This document shows, piece by piece, positions 7,106-13,816 of a DNA stretch of 32,870 bases. Position numbers and translations under genes: made by a program. The DNA is from an uncultured Phascolarctobacterium sp. Lineage in GTDB: Bacteria; Bacillota; Negativicutes; Acidaminococcales; Acidaminococcaceae. The stretch lies in assembly GCA_905200645.1 (NCBI GenBank), contig CAJKLD010000027.1:1-32870 (forward strand), written 5' to 3'. The notes below the pieces were generated by a model. It did not search any database, was not told the origin of the DNA, and was given only the letters and a program-made list of their open reading frames with translations. Numbering within the stretch: the stretch's first letter is position 1; every line of letters starts with the position of its first letter.

Positions 7106-9268
7106 TTATATAAAAACTCCTACTCCATCCTCCATATTAACTATCAACCCTTTTTTCATATCATATTTTTCCATATCAATAAGGACAGCAATATTATCGT
7201 CTATAATCTCTAAAGTGCCTTGTCCACGCAGCTTGTCAAATTGATTAGAATATACACTAACAGTATATTGTCCTATAGCACGTAATAACTCTCTAGTGCG
7301 TACACCATTTCTTAGCTTTTGCAACAATATTTTACTTTCTTCATTACGAGGTATAAATATGTTTTTCCCCTCGTTATCAATCAACACAAAATCGCGCGCA
7401 ATATCTTTAAAGGGAAAATTTCTATCACTGCGTGCAATTATCTTTTTAACGTCAAGGTTATCACCTTCTAAATTATGCAATTCATCAAAATAATCTTTAA
7501 TCGCATCTACAGAAGCAATATCCTCATACTTTGTTTTAATACTTTCTGTTACTTCAATAGGCAGTCTAACAAAACCAGGAAGCTTTACGCCATCAACAGC
7601 TAATTTAAAAATATGCACCACGCTGTTTTGCCAAGTGTTTTTTCCTTCCCTGTTGCAGCGCCCTGCAGCTTGAATAATATTATCTAAACCAGCCAGCTCA
7701 CGATAAACTACAGGAAAATCTAAATCTACACCTGCCTCAACTAAATTAGTAGCGATTACCTTACACGGCAAAGCAGTACCCGTATCAGCTTTTAAAATTT
7801 TTCTTATTTTTTCCAATTCTCTGCGCCTGTGATTTGGATACATAAAGGTAGATAGATGAAAACAATTTGTTCCCTTCAATTGCTCAAAAAGAGTCTGCGC
7901 TGTTTTTTTAGAATTAACTATACATAACACCTGCTGTTGAGAATTTAGTTCGGCAGCCAAACTTTCGATTGAAGCATATTCCTCTTGTTGATAACGCACT
8001 CTGCGAAAGAAATTATATAGTACCTTAACATTTTGGCATATTTCTTTAATTGCAACCGTTGCAGGAAAGAGCTTGTCCAAGCTAGGCTGGGTTGCCGTAC
8101 ATAAAACAGCTGTAACCTTATATTTTGCTATAAGCTCGTTAATAGCGCGTACACAGGGCTTTAAAAAATCATTAGGCAGCATCTGTGCCTCGTCAAAAAT
8201 AATAACGCTATTAGCTATATTATGCAGCTTTCGACAGCGACTGACTTTATTAGCAAAAAGCGACTCAAAAAACTGCACATTGGTTGTGACAATTATCGGT
8301 GCATCCCAATTTTCCGTTGCCAGTTTAGAACGCTCTTTATCAACATCTGTTAACTGCTCGTCTTTGTCATAATCTACATTCATGTGATGCTCTACTACAT
8401 TTTTATCACCTACAATTCCCTTAAAAACATCAGCAGTCTGCTCAATAATGGATGTATAGGGAATAACATAAATAATTCTAGTTTTTTTATGTAGTACGGC
8501 ATGCTTTAAAGCAAAACCTAAGGAAGCTATTGTTTTCCCTCCGCCTGTTGGAACAGTTAACGTATATATGCCTTCCTGTTCACTCGCCGCTTTTAAACAA
8601 TCTGCTCGAATTTCATTTCTTTTAGCATTTAAGGCATTTGTAGCTTGATTAAATTTTTCAACATAATGTAGATACCTTTGATACATTCCCTCTAAATCAT
8701 CAAAGCCTTCTCTTGCTTTGTTATTGCCAGACATAAAACATTCCGTATCTAAAAAATCAGCATCTACCAAACAAGAAAATAACATTCTTGTTAAAAACAT
8801 ACAACTAAAAATATCTTGTCCAAAAAATTCTCTGGTCTGCTGATTCAAATATTTAGTATCAATCATTAGTCCATTTTCTTTTTCAAAAGCACTATAATCA
8901 AGATTTCCAATCAGCTTTTTATTTAAACGACTGCATAATGTTCCTTCCACTAAAAATTTATTACTGCCTAAATTCATTAAACCGCTATGATGTCCGGCTA
9001 CACAAAAAGCTCCTATGGGAAAAGTTTTTTTCAGTTCAATGGCTCCGGCACTAGAATGGTCAACCTTAGGTCCATCAAAAAGTATTCTATTTTGAAAACC
9101 ACTGGAATACTTTCCTATATCATGATAAAGTCCAATACAATGGCCCAAATCGCTCATTCCAAAGGCAGCAGCAAATTTAGCGCTTAAATTACTCGTTCCT
9201 AAAAGATGATCTATCAAAAGCTGCCTGCTTCCATTTTCATTTTTATGTGCTATATAATCCATATTCAT
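7106..9268 (-). CDS. cas3: CRISPR-associated nuclease-helicase Cas3
   Basis: A 720-residue Cas3 with an N-terminal HD nuclease fused to a superfamily 2 helicase. It is recruited by Cascade to unwind and degrade target DNA. HD motifs: H21, the H49-D50 pair in LYHDIGK, H71 in VDHSSAGA and H93-H94. Helicase motifs: Walker A VPTGGGKT at 239-246, DEAQ box at 359-362, TAT in LCTATQPS near 391-393, ATNLVEAGVDLDF near 506-518 and QAAGRCNREG at 533-542. All look intact. The ATG overlaps the TGA of a short trkA-like reading frame by 4 bases. That arrangement suggests cas3 translation depends on the upstream fragment's ribosome binding site, because no strong site lies directly before the cas3 ATG. Confidence 0.98.
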   Translation of the reverse strand: MNMDYIAHKNENGSRQLLIDHLLGTSNLSAKFAAAFGMSDLGHCIGLYHDIGKYSSGFQNRILFDGPKVDHSSAGAIELKKTFPIGAFCVAGHHSGLMNLGSNKFLVEGTLCSRLNKKLIGNLDYSAFEKENGLMIDTKYLNQQTREFFGQDIFSCMFLTRMLFSCLVDADFLDTECFMSGNNKAREGFDDLEGMYQRYLHYVEKFNQATNALNAKRNEIRADCLKAASEQEGIYTLTVPTGGGKTIASLGFALKHAVLHKKTRIIYVIPYTSIIEQTADVFKGIVGDKNVVEHHMNVDYDKDEQLTDVDKERSKLATENWDAPIIVTTNVQFFESLFANKVSRCRKLHNIANSVIIFDEAQMLPNDFLKPCVRAINELIAKYKVTAVLCTATQPSLDKLFPATVAIKEICQNVKVLYNFFRRVRYQQEEYASIESLAAELNSQQQVLCIVNSKKTAQTLFEQLKGTNCFHLSTFMYPNHRRRELEKIRKILKADTGTALPCKVIATNLVEAGVDLDFPVVYRELAGLDNIIQAAGRCNREGKNTWQNSVVHIFKLAVDGVKLPGFVRLPIEVTESIKTKYEDIASVDAIKDYFDELHNLEGDNLDVKKIIARSDRNFPFKDIARDFVLIDNEGKNIFIPRNEESKILLQKLRNGVRTRELLRAIGQYTVSVYSNQFDKLRGQGTLEIIDDNIAVLIDMEKYDMKKGLIVNMEDGVGVFI

Positions 9269-9357
9269 CCATCTCCGACAACATCAATTTGATCTTCAGC
9301 CAAAAGCTGGGCAATACTAAAACCTAGCTTACCAGCACCAACTATAATAATTCGCAT
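9265..9357 (-). pseudogene. Truncated trkA-like 5' fragment leading the cas operon
   Basis: A 30-codon reading frame begins with ATG at 9355-9357 behind AAAGGAGC and translates as MRIIIVGAGKLGFSIAQLLA plus ten more residues. This closely resembles the first beta-alpha-beta unit (GxGxxG) of the TrkA/Ktr NAD-binding regulator of potassium uptake, normally several hundred residues long. It stops at TGA where cas3 begins (ATGA overlap). I infer that the cas genes joined a trkA 5' end and use its promoter and ribosome binding site. The fragment is too short to fold as a Rossmann domain. The alternative is a purpose-made leader peptide gene. Confidence 0.65.
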
Positions 9358-9391
9358 TTTCAGCGCTCCTTTTTATATAATACTGTATTTA

Positions 9392-9420
9392 ATTATAGCA
9401 CAAATAATTAGTTATAACAA
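9392..9420 (-). promoter_or_regulatory. Promoter of the trkA-fragment/cas operon
   Basis: On the minus strand TTGTTA (9415-9420) and a consensus TATAAT (9392-9397) are separated by exactly 17 bases, about 35 bases before the trkA-like ATG. It lies between a terminator (9507-9536) and the cas genes. No other convincing promoter was seen before cas3, so this is the likely main cas promoter. Confidence 0.8.
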
Positions 9421-9506
9421 AAAAGTACTTAAGAAGAAAAAACTCCTGCAAATGCGGCGAATCGGCAGCTAGGCCTGTGGCCTGTTCGTTGGATTATTTA
9501 CATATA
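9421..9506. other. Gene-free segment between IS relic and cas promoter
   Basis: No gene is supported here. The stretch is more GC-rich than the cas promoter region beside it and includes a short inverted repeat, AGGCC-TGT-GGCCT, near 9471. A plus-strand ATG near 9453 is closed after six codons. It may be the remains of a dispersed repeat or of an older gene end; the sequence alone does not decide. Confidence 0.4.
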
Positions 9507-9536
9507 GAAAAAGAACCACACCAATAGGTATGGTTC
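9507..9536 (-). terminator. Intrinsic terminator upstream of the cas promoter
   Basis: On the minus strand GAACCATACC, loop TATT, then GGTGTGGTTC form a 10-bp stem with one G-U pair, followed by TTTTT. It would stop transcripts coming from gdhA or the IS relic before the cas promoter. Its last base touches the left inverted repeat of the insertion sequence. Confidence 0.8.
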
Positions 9537-9549
9537 AGACTGTAGAAAA
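9536..9549 (+). repeat. Left terminal inverted repeat of the IS
   Basis: CAGACTGTAGAAAA here matches the reverse complement of the right end (10569-10582) at 13 of 14 positions. Confidence 0.75.
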
Positions 9550-9583
9550 GCCCATGTTTCTCTCTTTGTTAGGGAAGCATGGG
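9545..9583. terminator. Stem-loop at the transposase 3' end
   Basis: CCCATGTTTCTCT (9551-9563) can pair with AGGGAAGCATGGG (9571-9583). On the plus strand this is a 13-bp stem with two G-U pairs; on the minus strand there are two mismatches and a TTTT run follows. It may be the transposase terminator or protect the IS from outside transcription. Direction is uncertain. Confidence 0.4.
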
Positions 9584-9592
9584 TTAATTTAT

Positions 9593-10527
9593 TTAGAAGC
9601 TATATTCTGTAACAGCATATCTATTCAAGCAAAATATAGGCATAAAATGGTATGAAAAAAGGCCGCCTGGACCTTTTTCTGTTTTGCGCCATTTCCATGT
9701 TGCTAATTTTTTCAAATTCATGGCAGCAAATTTAAGCTTAACCCATGCGTATCCTGTACAGTTCTGCGTACCTCTTTGCATGCCTCGCATCTTCAGCAAA
9801 TTCAATATAGTCGCTCCAAATATGCTTGGTCACTGTCTTTTCAAATTTAGCGTTATCTGTGCTCACCTTTGTGAAAAACACCACTTTCAGGGTCAGTTGT
9901 TGACTGAATAGTTTCCCTGGTTTTAGGTGGTTGGTCGTCGTCATCTTTAAATGGCTTTTTGCCATGTTCTTCTCTATCCTGATTCACTTCCTGTGCCAGC
10001 TCTTTTGCATAGCGTTTTGCAGCCACAGGAACAACCTTTTTGCACTGTCTTTTTAGATTAGCATTAGCCTTAATGTAAGTTCCATCTACAAAAACAGCAT
10101 TGCAATCAATAAATCCGGCATTAGCAGCCTCATCTAAAATCCAATGGAAAATTTTCTCTACAGTATCCTCTGTAAAGCGATGTTTGAAATTATAGCTAAC
10201 TGTAGAAAAATGAGGCACATTTTTATTCAGAGAATAGCCAATAAACCATCTGTAAGCTACATTTAGGTTTACTTCGTCTAGAGTCCTGCGAAGGGAAGGA
10301 ATAGCAAAAATATGTTGCAAAAGAACAATTTTGAAAAGGACTACAGGATCAATACTTGGTCTGCCATTGTCCTCACAATACAAATCCTCTACGAAATCAT
10401 AAATTCTAGTGAAGTCTATAGCCGCATCTATTTTTCTCAAAACATGATTAGCAGGAATTAGATCTTCCATGTTAACAAATTCAAGGATATTACGCTCATT
10501 TTGTTCTTTTACCAACATTTTTATCAC
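9593..10527 (-). pseudogene. Transposase relic, IS1182 family
   Basis: Three reading-frame pieces belong to one transposase. The first (9853-10527, 224 residues) has the N-terminal domain with ILEFVNMEDLIPANHVLRKI and the first catalytic aspartate region, VFVDGTYIKANANL. It ends at HKGEHR, where the middle of the protein is missing. In the next frame, up to about 9738, comes KTVTKHIWSDYIEFAEDARH, a segment normally near the C-terminus. After another junction the frame ending at 9593 holds WVKLKFAAMNLKKLATWKW, the usual C-terminal helix. The segments that should carry the later catalytic D and E are absent. A frameshift and at least two deletions make this clearly inactive. Confidence 0.88.
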
Positions 10528-10568
10528 CCTATTTAATTATATCAAAAAAGGCCGCCTCTCGGCGACCT

Positions 10569-10582
10569 TTTTCGACAGTCTG
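10569..10582 (-). repeat. Right terminal inverted repeat of the IS
   Basis: TTTTCGACAGTCTG is the partner of the left end at 9536-9549, with one mismatch. The base after it begins the gdhA terminator stem. Confidence 0.75.
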
Positions 10583-10612
10583 AAAGGAGGCAGCTAACGC
10601 TGTCTCCTTTTT
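10583..10612. terminator. gdhA terminator next to the IS
   Basis: AAAGGAGGCAGC (10583-10594), loop TAAC, GCTGTCTCCTTT (10599-10610) form a 12-bp stem shortly after the gdhA stop. On the minus strand it has one mismatch and only TTTC follows before the IS end begins, so the insertion may have removed the rest of the U-tract. On the plus strand the stem is complete with one G-U pair and is followed by T residues. Confidence 0.7.
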
Positions 10613-10630
10613 CTTCTTGATATATGATTA

Positions 10631-11866
10631 TTAAAACATTCCGCGAATCTTCATTGCCTCTATCAAACTGGAAAGAGCCACAATATAAGCAGCTACACGC
10701 ATATCTACGTCATATTGTTTTGCTTTAGCATGTACTTCTTTAAAGGCTTTAATCATCATAGCAGTCTGTTTTTCGATAACCTCTTCCTCGCTCCAGAAAT
10801 AACGGTAAAGGTTCTGCACCCATTCAAAATAACTTACGGTCACGCCGCCGCCGTTAGCCAAAATATCCGGTATTACTAAAATACCTTTAGCATCTAAAAC
10901 AGCGTCTGCAGCAGGAGTAGTCGGTCCATTAGCGCCCTCGCAGATAATTTCAGCCTGTACGGCATCTGCATTTTCTACTGTAATTTGCAGCTCCATAGCG
11001 CAGGGAGACAAAATCGTGACTTTCATTGCCAAAAGCTCGGCATTAGTAATTTGTTTGCTGCCGGGGAAATTTACTACACTGCCAGTTTCTTTAACATATT
11101 TATCAACTGCATAGCAGTCAAAACCGTCAGGATTATAGATAGCGCCGTAAACATCACTCAAAGCGACTACTTTAACGCCTGCGTCGCAGAACAGTTTAGC
11201 CGTCCAGCTGCCTACGTTGCCAAAGCCCTGTACAGCCGCCGTTGCATCCTGAGGCGCAATACCTTTCAGCTTTAAGGCTTCCAAAGCGGCAACTACTACG
11301 CCGCGTCCCGTTGCGGCGGTACGTCCTAAAGAACCGCCAACGGCAATTGCCTTACCGGTGATAAAGCCAGGCTCATATTGACCGGTAAGCTTGCTGTATT
11401 CGTCCATCATCCAACCCATAATTTGCGCGTTGGTATTCATATCAGGCGCAGGAATATCACGTTTTTCACCAATAATGGGGGCAATTTTGTCAATAAAGCC
11501 GCGCGTTAGCGCTTCCAGCTCACGTTTGGAAAGCTTAGCAGGGTCAACAATAATGCCGCCCTTACCGCCGCCATAAGGCAAGCCTGCTACCGCACATTTG
11601 CAAGTCATCCAAAAGGCCAAGGTCTTAACCTCGTCCATATTAACGCTTTGATGATAGCGCACGCCGCCCTTTGCCGGTCCAAGGATGGTGCTATGCTGAC
11701 TGCGGTAGCCGGTGAATACCTTTGTTGTGCCATCATCCATTTTTACAGGAATAGCAACCTCCATAGTACGCTCCGGCGTAGCAATGATCTGTGCTGCTCC
11801 AGCATCCAATTTCATTGCTTCAATCGCTTTATTCAACGGAATTTGAGCCATCTCAAAAATATTCAT
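10631..11866 (-). CDS. gdhA: Glutamate dehydrogenase
   Basis: A 411-residue Glu/Leu/Phe/Val dehydrogenase, normal for the short hexameric class. It interconverts glutamate with 2-oxoglutarate and ammonia; in amino-acid fermenters this is often the NAD-linked catabolic first step. The substrate domain has the GPAKGGVRYH loop (63-72), catalytic Lys102 in YGGGKGG and Asp142 in PAPDMNTNAQIMGW. The dinucleotide domain has the QGFGNVGSW fingerprint near residue 205. A strong AAAGGAGG precedes the ATG. The gene stands alone with its own promoter and terminator. Cofactor preference cannot be fixed by eye, and a leucine- or phenylalanine-type relative is less likely given the glutamate-type motifs. 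Confidence 0.95.
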   Translation of the reverse strand: MNIFEMAQIPLNKAIEAMKLDAGAAQIIATPERTMEVAIPVKMDDGTTKVFTGYRSQHSTILGPAKGGVRYHQSVNMDEVKTLAFWMTCKCAVAGLPYGGGKGGIIVDPAKLSKRELEALTRGFIDKIAPIIGEKRDIPAPDMNTNAQIMGWMMDEYSKLTGQYEPGFITGKAIAVGGSLGRTAATGRGVVVAALEALKLKGIAPQDATAAVQGFGNVGSWTAKLFCDAGVKVVALSDVYGAIYNPDGFDCYAVDKYVKETGSVVNFPGSKQITNAELLAMKVTILSPCAMELQITVENADAVQAEIICEGANGPTTPAADAVLDAKGILVIPDILANGGGVTVSYFEWVQNLYRYFWSEEEVIEKQTAMMIKAFKEVHAKAKQYDVDMRVAAYIVALSSLIEAMKIRGMF

Positions 11867-11884
11867 AATCTTGCCTCCTTTGCT

Positions 11885-11898
11885 GATGGTTTTCCATC
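11885..11898 (-). promoter_or_regulatory. Small hairpin in the gdhA 5' leader
   Basis: GATGG-AAAA-CCATC is a perfect 5-bp stem on the transcript, about 8 bases before the gdhA Shine-Dalgarno. It may protect the mRNA 5' end; no regulatory role is shown. Confidence 0.35.
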
Positions 11899-11907
11899 TT
11901 TAATCAT

Positions 11908-11937
11908 ATTATACCTTGTATACAGTATATCTGTAAA
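11908..11937 (-). promoter_or_regulatory. gdhA promoter with internal palindrome
   Basis: On the minus strand TTTACA (11932-11937) and TATAAT (11908-11913) are 18 bases apart. Between them lies the palindrome TATAC-T-GTATA, well placed for a repressor, although an AT-rich chance palindrome is possible. Transcription would start around 11900. Confidence 0.75.
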
Positions 11938-12024
11938 GAATTTACTGATAATATCACAAATATTTTTCATTTAATGTATACTATTTTGTTGTAAGTTCGC
12001 TAAAAAACATATCTTATTTTAGTC

Positions 12025-12055
12025 AAAAAAGCTGGCCTGCGATTGCAAGCCAGCT
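12025..12055 (-). terminator. Terminator of the HD-domain gene
   Basis: On the minus strand AGCTGGCTTGC, loop AATC, GCAGGCCAGCT form an 11-bp stem with one U-G pair, followed by six T residues. It lies 39 bases after the HD gene and isolates it from gdhA. Confidence 0.9.
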
Positions 12056-12094
12056 AATGCTTCAATATATAACCATATCACACTATCAAATTTA

Positions 12095-13291
12095 TTATTC
12101 CAAGGCAAACTCGTCGTAAACCTTACCAAAATCAATGCCGCCGATGACTCTATTCTTGTACATGGCGCGAATAGCTCTTTCTCCCTCCTCCATGTGCGGA
12201 GAAGTAATGCCGTAACGGCGGCTCAACCACACCTCTACAAAGGCGGCCAAATTATCGCAAGCCTTTAAAACCACACCGTCAATCGCATGATAGCCGGGAG
12301 CATTATATTTGGCATTTATCTCCTCAATCGTAGATTGCACTACCTTGCCATCCAGCTTAATCCGGTTGGTAAATTCATTCTGCGTATAATACAAAATATC
12401 TCCGTGCCAGCTATAAGGCAGCAACGGTAAAATTTTTTCTGCCACCAAGCGCTCCTCAATTTTTTTGATGAGCTCGTCCAAGCCGGGCACACTGCGTTTT
12501 ACGGGACTAATAATATCTCGCGTTAAAACCTCGGGCAAATCGTGGAATAAGCCGCAGAGAAAATCGCCCACAATGCGTTCGTCGCAGGCTTGTAGCTTAA
12601 CTGCACAAAAATATCCCATAATAGCCACTAGCAGCACATGTCCCAGCACGGAGGTTTCCGGTACGCGAGGAGATTGCGCCCAGCGCTTTTGAAAGCGCAG
12701 TTGACCAATCAAGTCAATAAATTTGCTGCTTTTACCTTTTAAAGCCAGCTTTTTAACTGCCGCCAAATCGTAATGATCCTCCAGCTCGCTTTCGATAATG
12801 GCTTTGGTGTCCTCACTGCCATAGATGCCTTCGTTGAAATGGTAAATTATTTCAAATTCCCATTTGGTTGCTAAATAGTGAGCAGCTCGCAGCAGCTTTT
12901 TTTCCATGGGGCAATAGCTTTCATCCTCCAAGTATCTTTGCATTTTCTGCATAAAATCCTCTTGGATGTCGGGAATTCTGCGGCGCAGCTCTCCATAAAC
13001 CCATTCGTTTAATTCTTTGCCATAAACACGCATCATCTCATGAAATACTGTCGGCTTAATATCCGTCAGTACATTGCGCTGTAAAAACTCAAAAATACCG
13101 CCCTCAATCAAGCTACGCCAATTTATTTTTGCGCCGTGGTCGTCTTCTTCGTGACGTGCCAGTACATAAACAATCATCATTTTATGCGCCTGCTTATCTA
13201 ATTCCGTAAAACCGCTGGGACGAATATGCTCATTCCAACGCTGAATATGCGCTGCTTCATATAAAAATTCTATAAAACTTTTTGTCAACAT
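12095..13291 (-). CDS. Tandem HD-domain protein, YfbR-like phosphohydrolase
   Basis: A 398-residue soluble protein. The C-terminal half (about 195-390) has a YfbR-type HD domain: a conserved RW (203-204), H218 in SVLGHVLLVA, the H250-D251 pair in LFHDLPEV and a distal aspartate D346 in ACDNLAAF. YfbR relatives remove phosphate from deoxynucleoside 5'-monophosphates. The N-terminal half has a second, weaker HD-like start (RW near 18-19, LDKQAHKMM with H36) but no H-D pair, which suggests a duplicated domain with one degenerate copy. An AGAGGAG site precedes the ATG. It follows the rplQ terminator and has its own terminator; I saw no consensus promoter in the 123 bases between. Substrate is unknown. 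Confidence 0.8.
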   Translation of the reverse strand: MLTKSFIEFLYEAAHIQRWNEHIRPSGFTELDKQAHKMMIVYVLARHEEDDHGAKINWRSLIEGGIFEFLQRNVLTDIKPTVFHEMMRVYGKELNEWVYGELRRRIPDIQEDFMQKMQRYLEDESYCPMEKKLLRAAHYLATKWEFEIIYHFNEGIYGSEDTKAIIESELEDHYDLAAVKKLALKGKSSKFIDLIGQLRFQKRWAQSPRVPETSVLGHVLLVAIMGYFCAVKLQACDERIVGDFLCGLFHDLPEVLTRDIISPVKRSVPGLDELIKKIEERLVAEKILPLLPYSWHGDILYYTQNEFTNRIKLDGKVVQSTIEEINAKYNAPGYHAIDGVVLKACDNLAAFVEVWLSRRYGITSPHMEEGERAIRAMYKNRVIGGIDFGKVYDEFALE

Positions 13292-13414
13292 TCTATCAAC
13301 TCCTCTATTCTTAACAAATAACTATTTTTACTATTCAATTAAAACACAGAGAAATGGAGCTCTCTATCTATAATTAAATAGCAAAAGCAGCTATTTGGCA
13401 AGTAAAAAGATAAA

Positions 13415-13441
13415 GAAAAAGCAGGAACCGAAGTTCCTGCT
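13415..13441 (-). terminator. Terminator of the ribosomal superoperon
   Basis: On the minus strand AGCAGGAAC, loop TTCG, GTTCCTGCT form a perfect 9-bp stem closed by a stable UUCG-type tetraloop, followed by TTTTTC. It lies 17 bases after the rplQ stop. Confidence 0.95.
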
Positions 13442-13458
13442 CTTGGATGCTCTTATGA

Positions 13459-13797
13459 TTAGATGAGCTCAATGATAGCCATTTCAGCAGCATCACCGCG
13501 ACGGGGACCTACTCTGTAAATACGAGTAAAGCCGCCTTGTCTGCCTTCATATTTCGGAGCGATTTCTTCAAACAGTTTTTTGGTAACAGTTTCGTCAACC
13601 AAAACTTCCAAAACCTGACGGCGAGCGTGCAGGTCATTGCGTTTTGCCAAAGTGATCAGCTTAGCGGACAGCTTAGCTACTTCTTTAGCTTTAGTAATGG
13701 TGGTTTCGATTCTGCCATATTTGAAGAAGGAAGTTAAAATGCTGCGAAACAGAGCTTTACGGTTGCTGGAGTTACGACCCAGTTTTCTGTATGCCAT
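13459..13797 (-). CDS. rplQ: 50S ribosomal protein L17
   Basis: A 112-residue L17, a large-subunit protein near the peptide exit tunnel. The N-terminus MAYRKLGRNSSNRKALFRS and the C-terminal GGFTRIYRVGPRRGDAAEMA are family signatures, and the length is that of the short bacterial form. It is the last gene of the alpha segment, 19 bases after rpoA, with AGGGGG before the ATG, and is followed at once by a terminator. The energy-coupling transporter and truA genes that often follow rplQ in Firmicutes are not here. Confidence 0.97.
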   Translation of the reverse strand: MAYRKLGRNSSNRKALFRSILTSFFKYGRIETTITKAKEVAKLSAKLITLAKRNDLHARRQVLEVLVDETVTKKLFEEIAPKYEGRQGGFTRIYRVGPRRGDAAEMAIIELI

Positions 13798-13816
13798 TTG
13801 CTTCTGACCCCCTTAA

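Larger units (their letters stand above)
9536..10582 (-). mobile_element. Decayed IS1182-family insertion sequence
   Basis: A 1047-bp segment is bounded by 14-bp inverted repeats (9536-9549 and 10569-10582, 13 of 14 matching). It contains pieces of one IS1182-type transposase on the minus strand. Full-length members are usually over 1.5 kb, so this copy has lost internal sequence and should be immobile alone, though a complete relative could act on its ends. A 14-bp direct repeat, AAAAAAGGCCGCCT, occurs near each end (9655-9668 and 10544-10557). I could not see a convincing target-site duplication. It lies directly against the gdhA terminator. Confidence 0.8.

Noticed and set aside
7042..7112. 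A TATAAT in the 64-bp gap between cas3 and cas5c, possible internal promoter
   Set aside because: At 16-18 bp upstream only TATA-like sequence is present with no -35 box, and the whole gap is AT-rich, so chance is likely.
9684..9911. Plus-strand open frame opposite the transposase relic
   Set aside because: It mirrors the transposase remains on the other strand and has no recognisable motif or ribosome binding site.
13292..13414. A promoter for the HD-domain gene
   Set aside because: Several partial boxes (for example TTGAAT and TAAGAA) exist, but none has both good boxes and 16-18 bp spacing.
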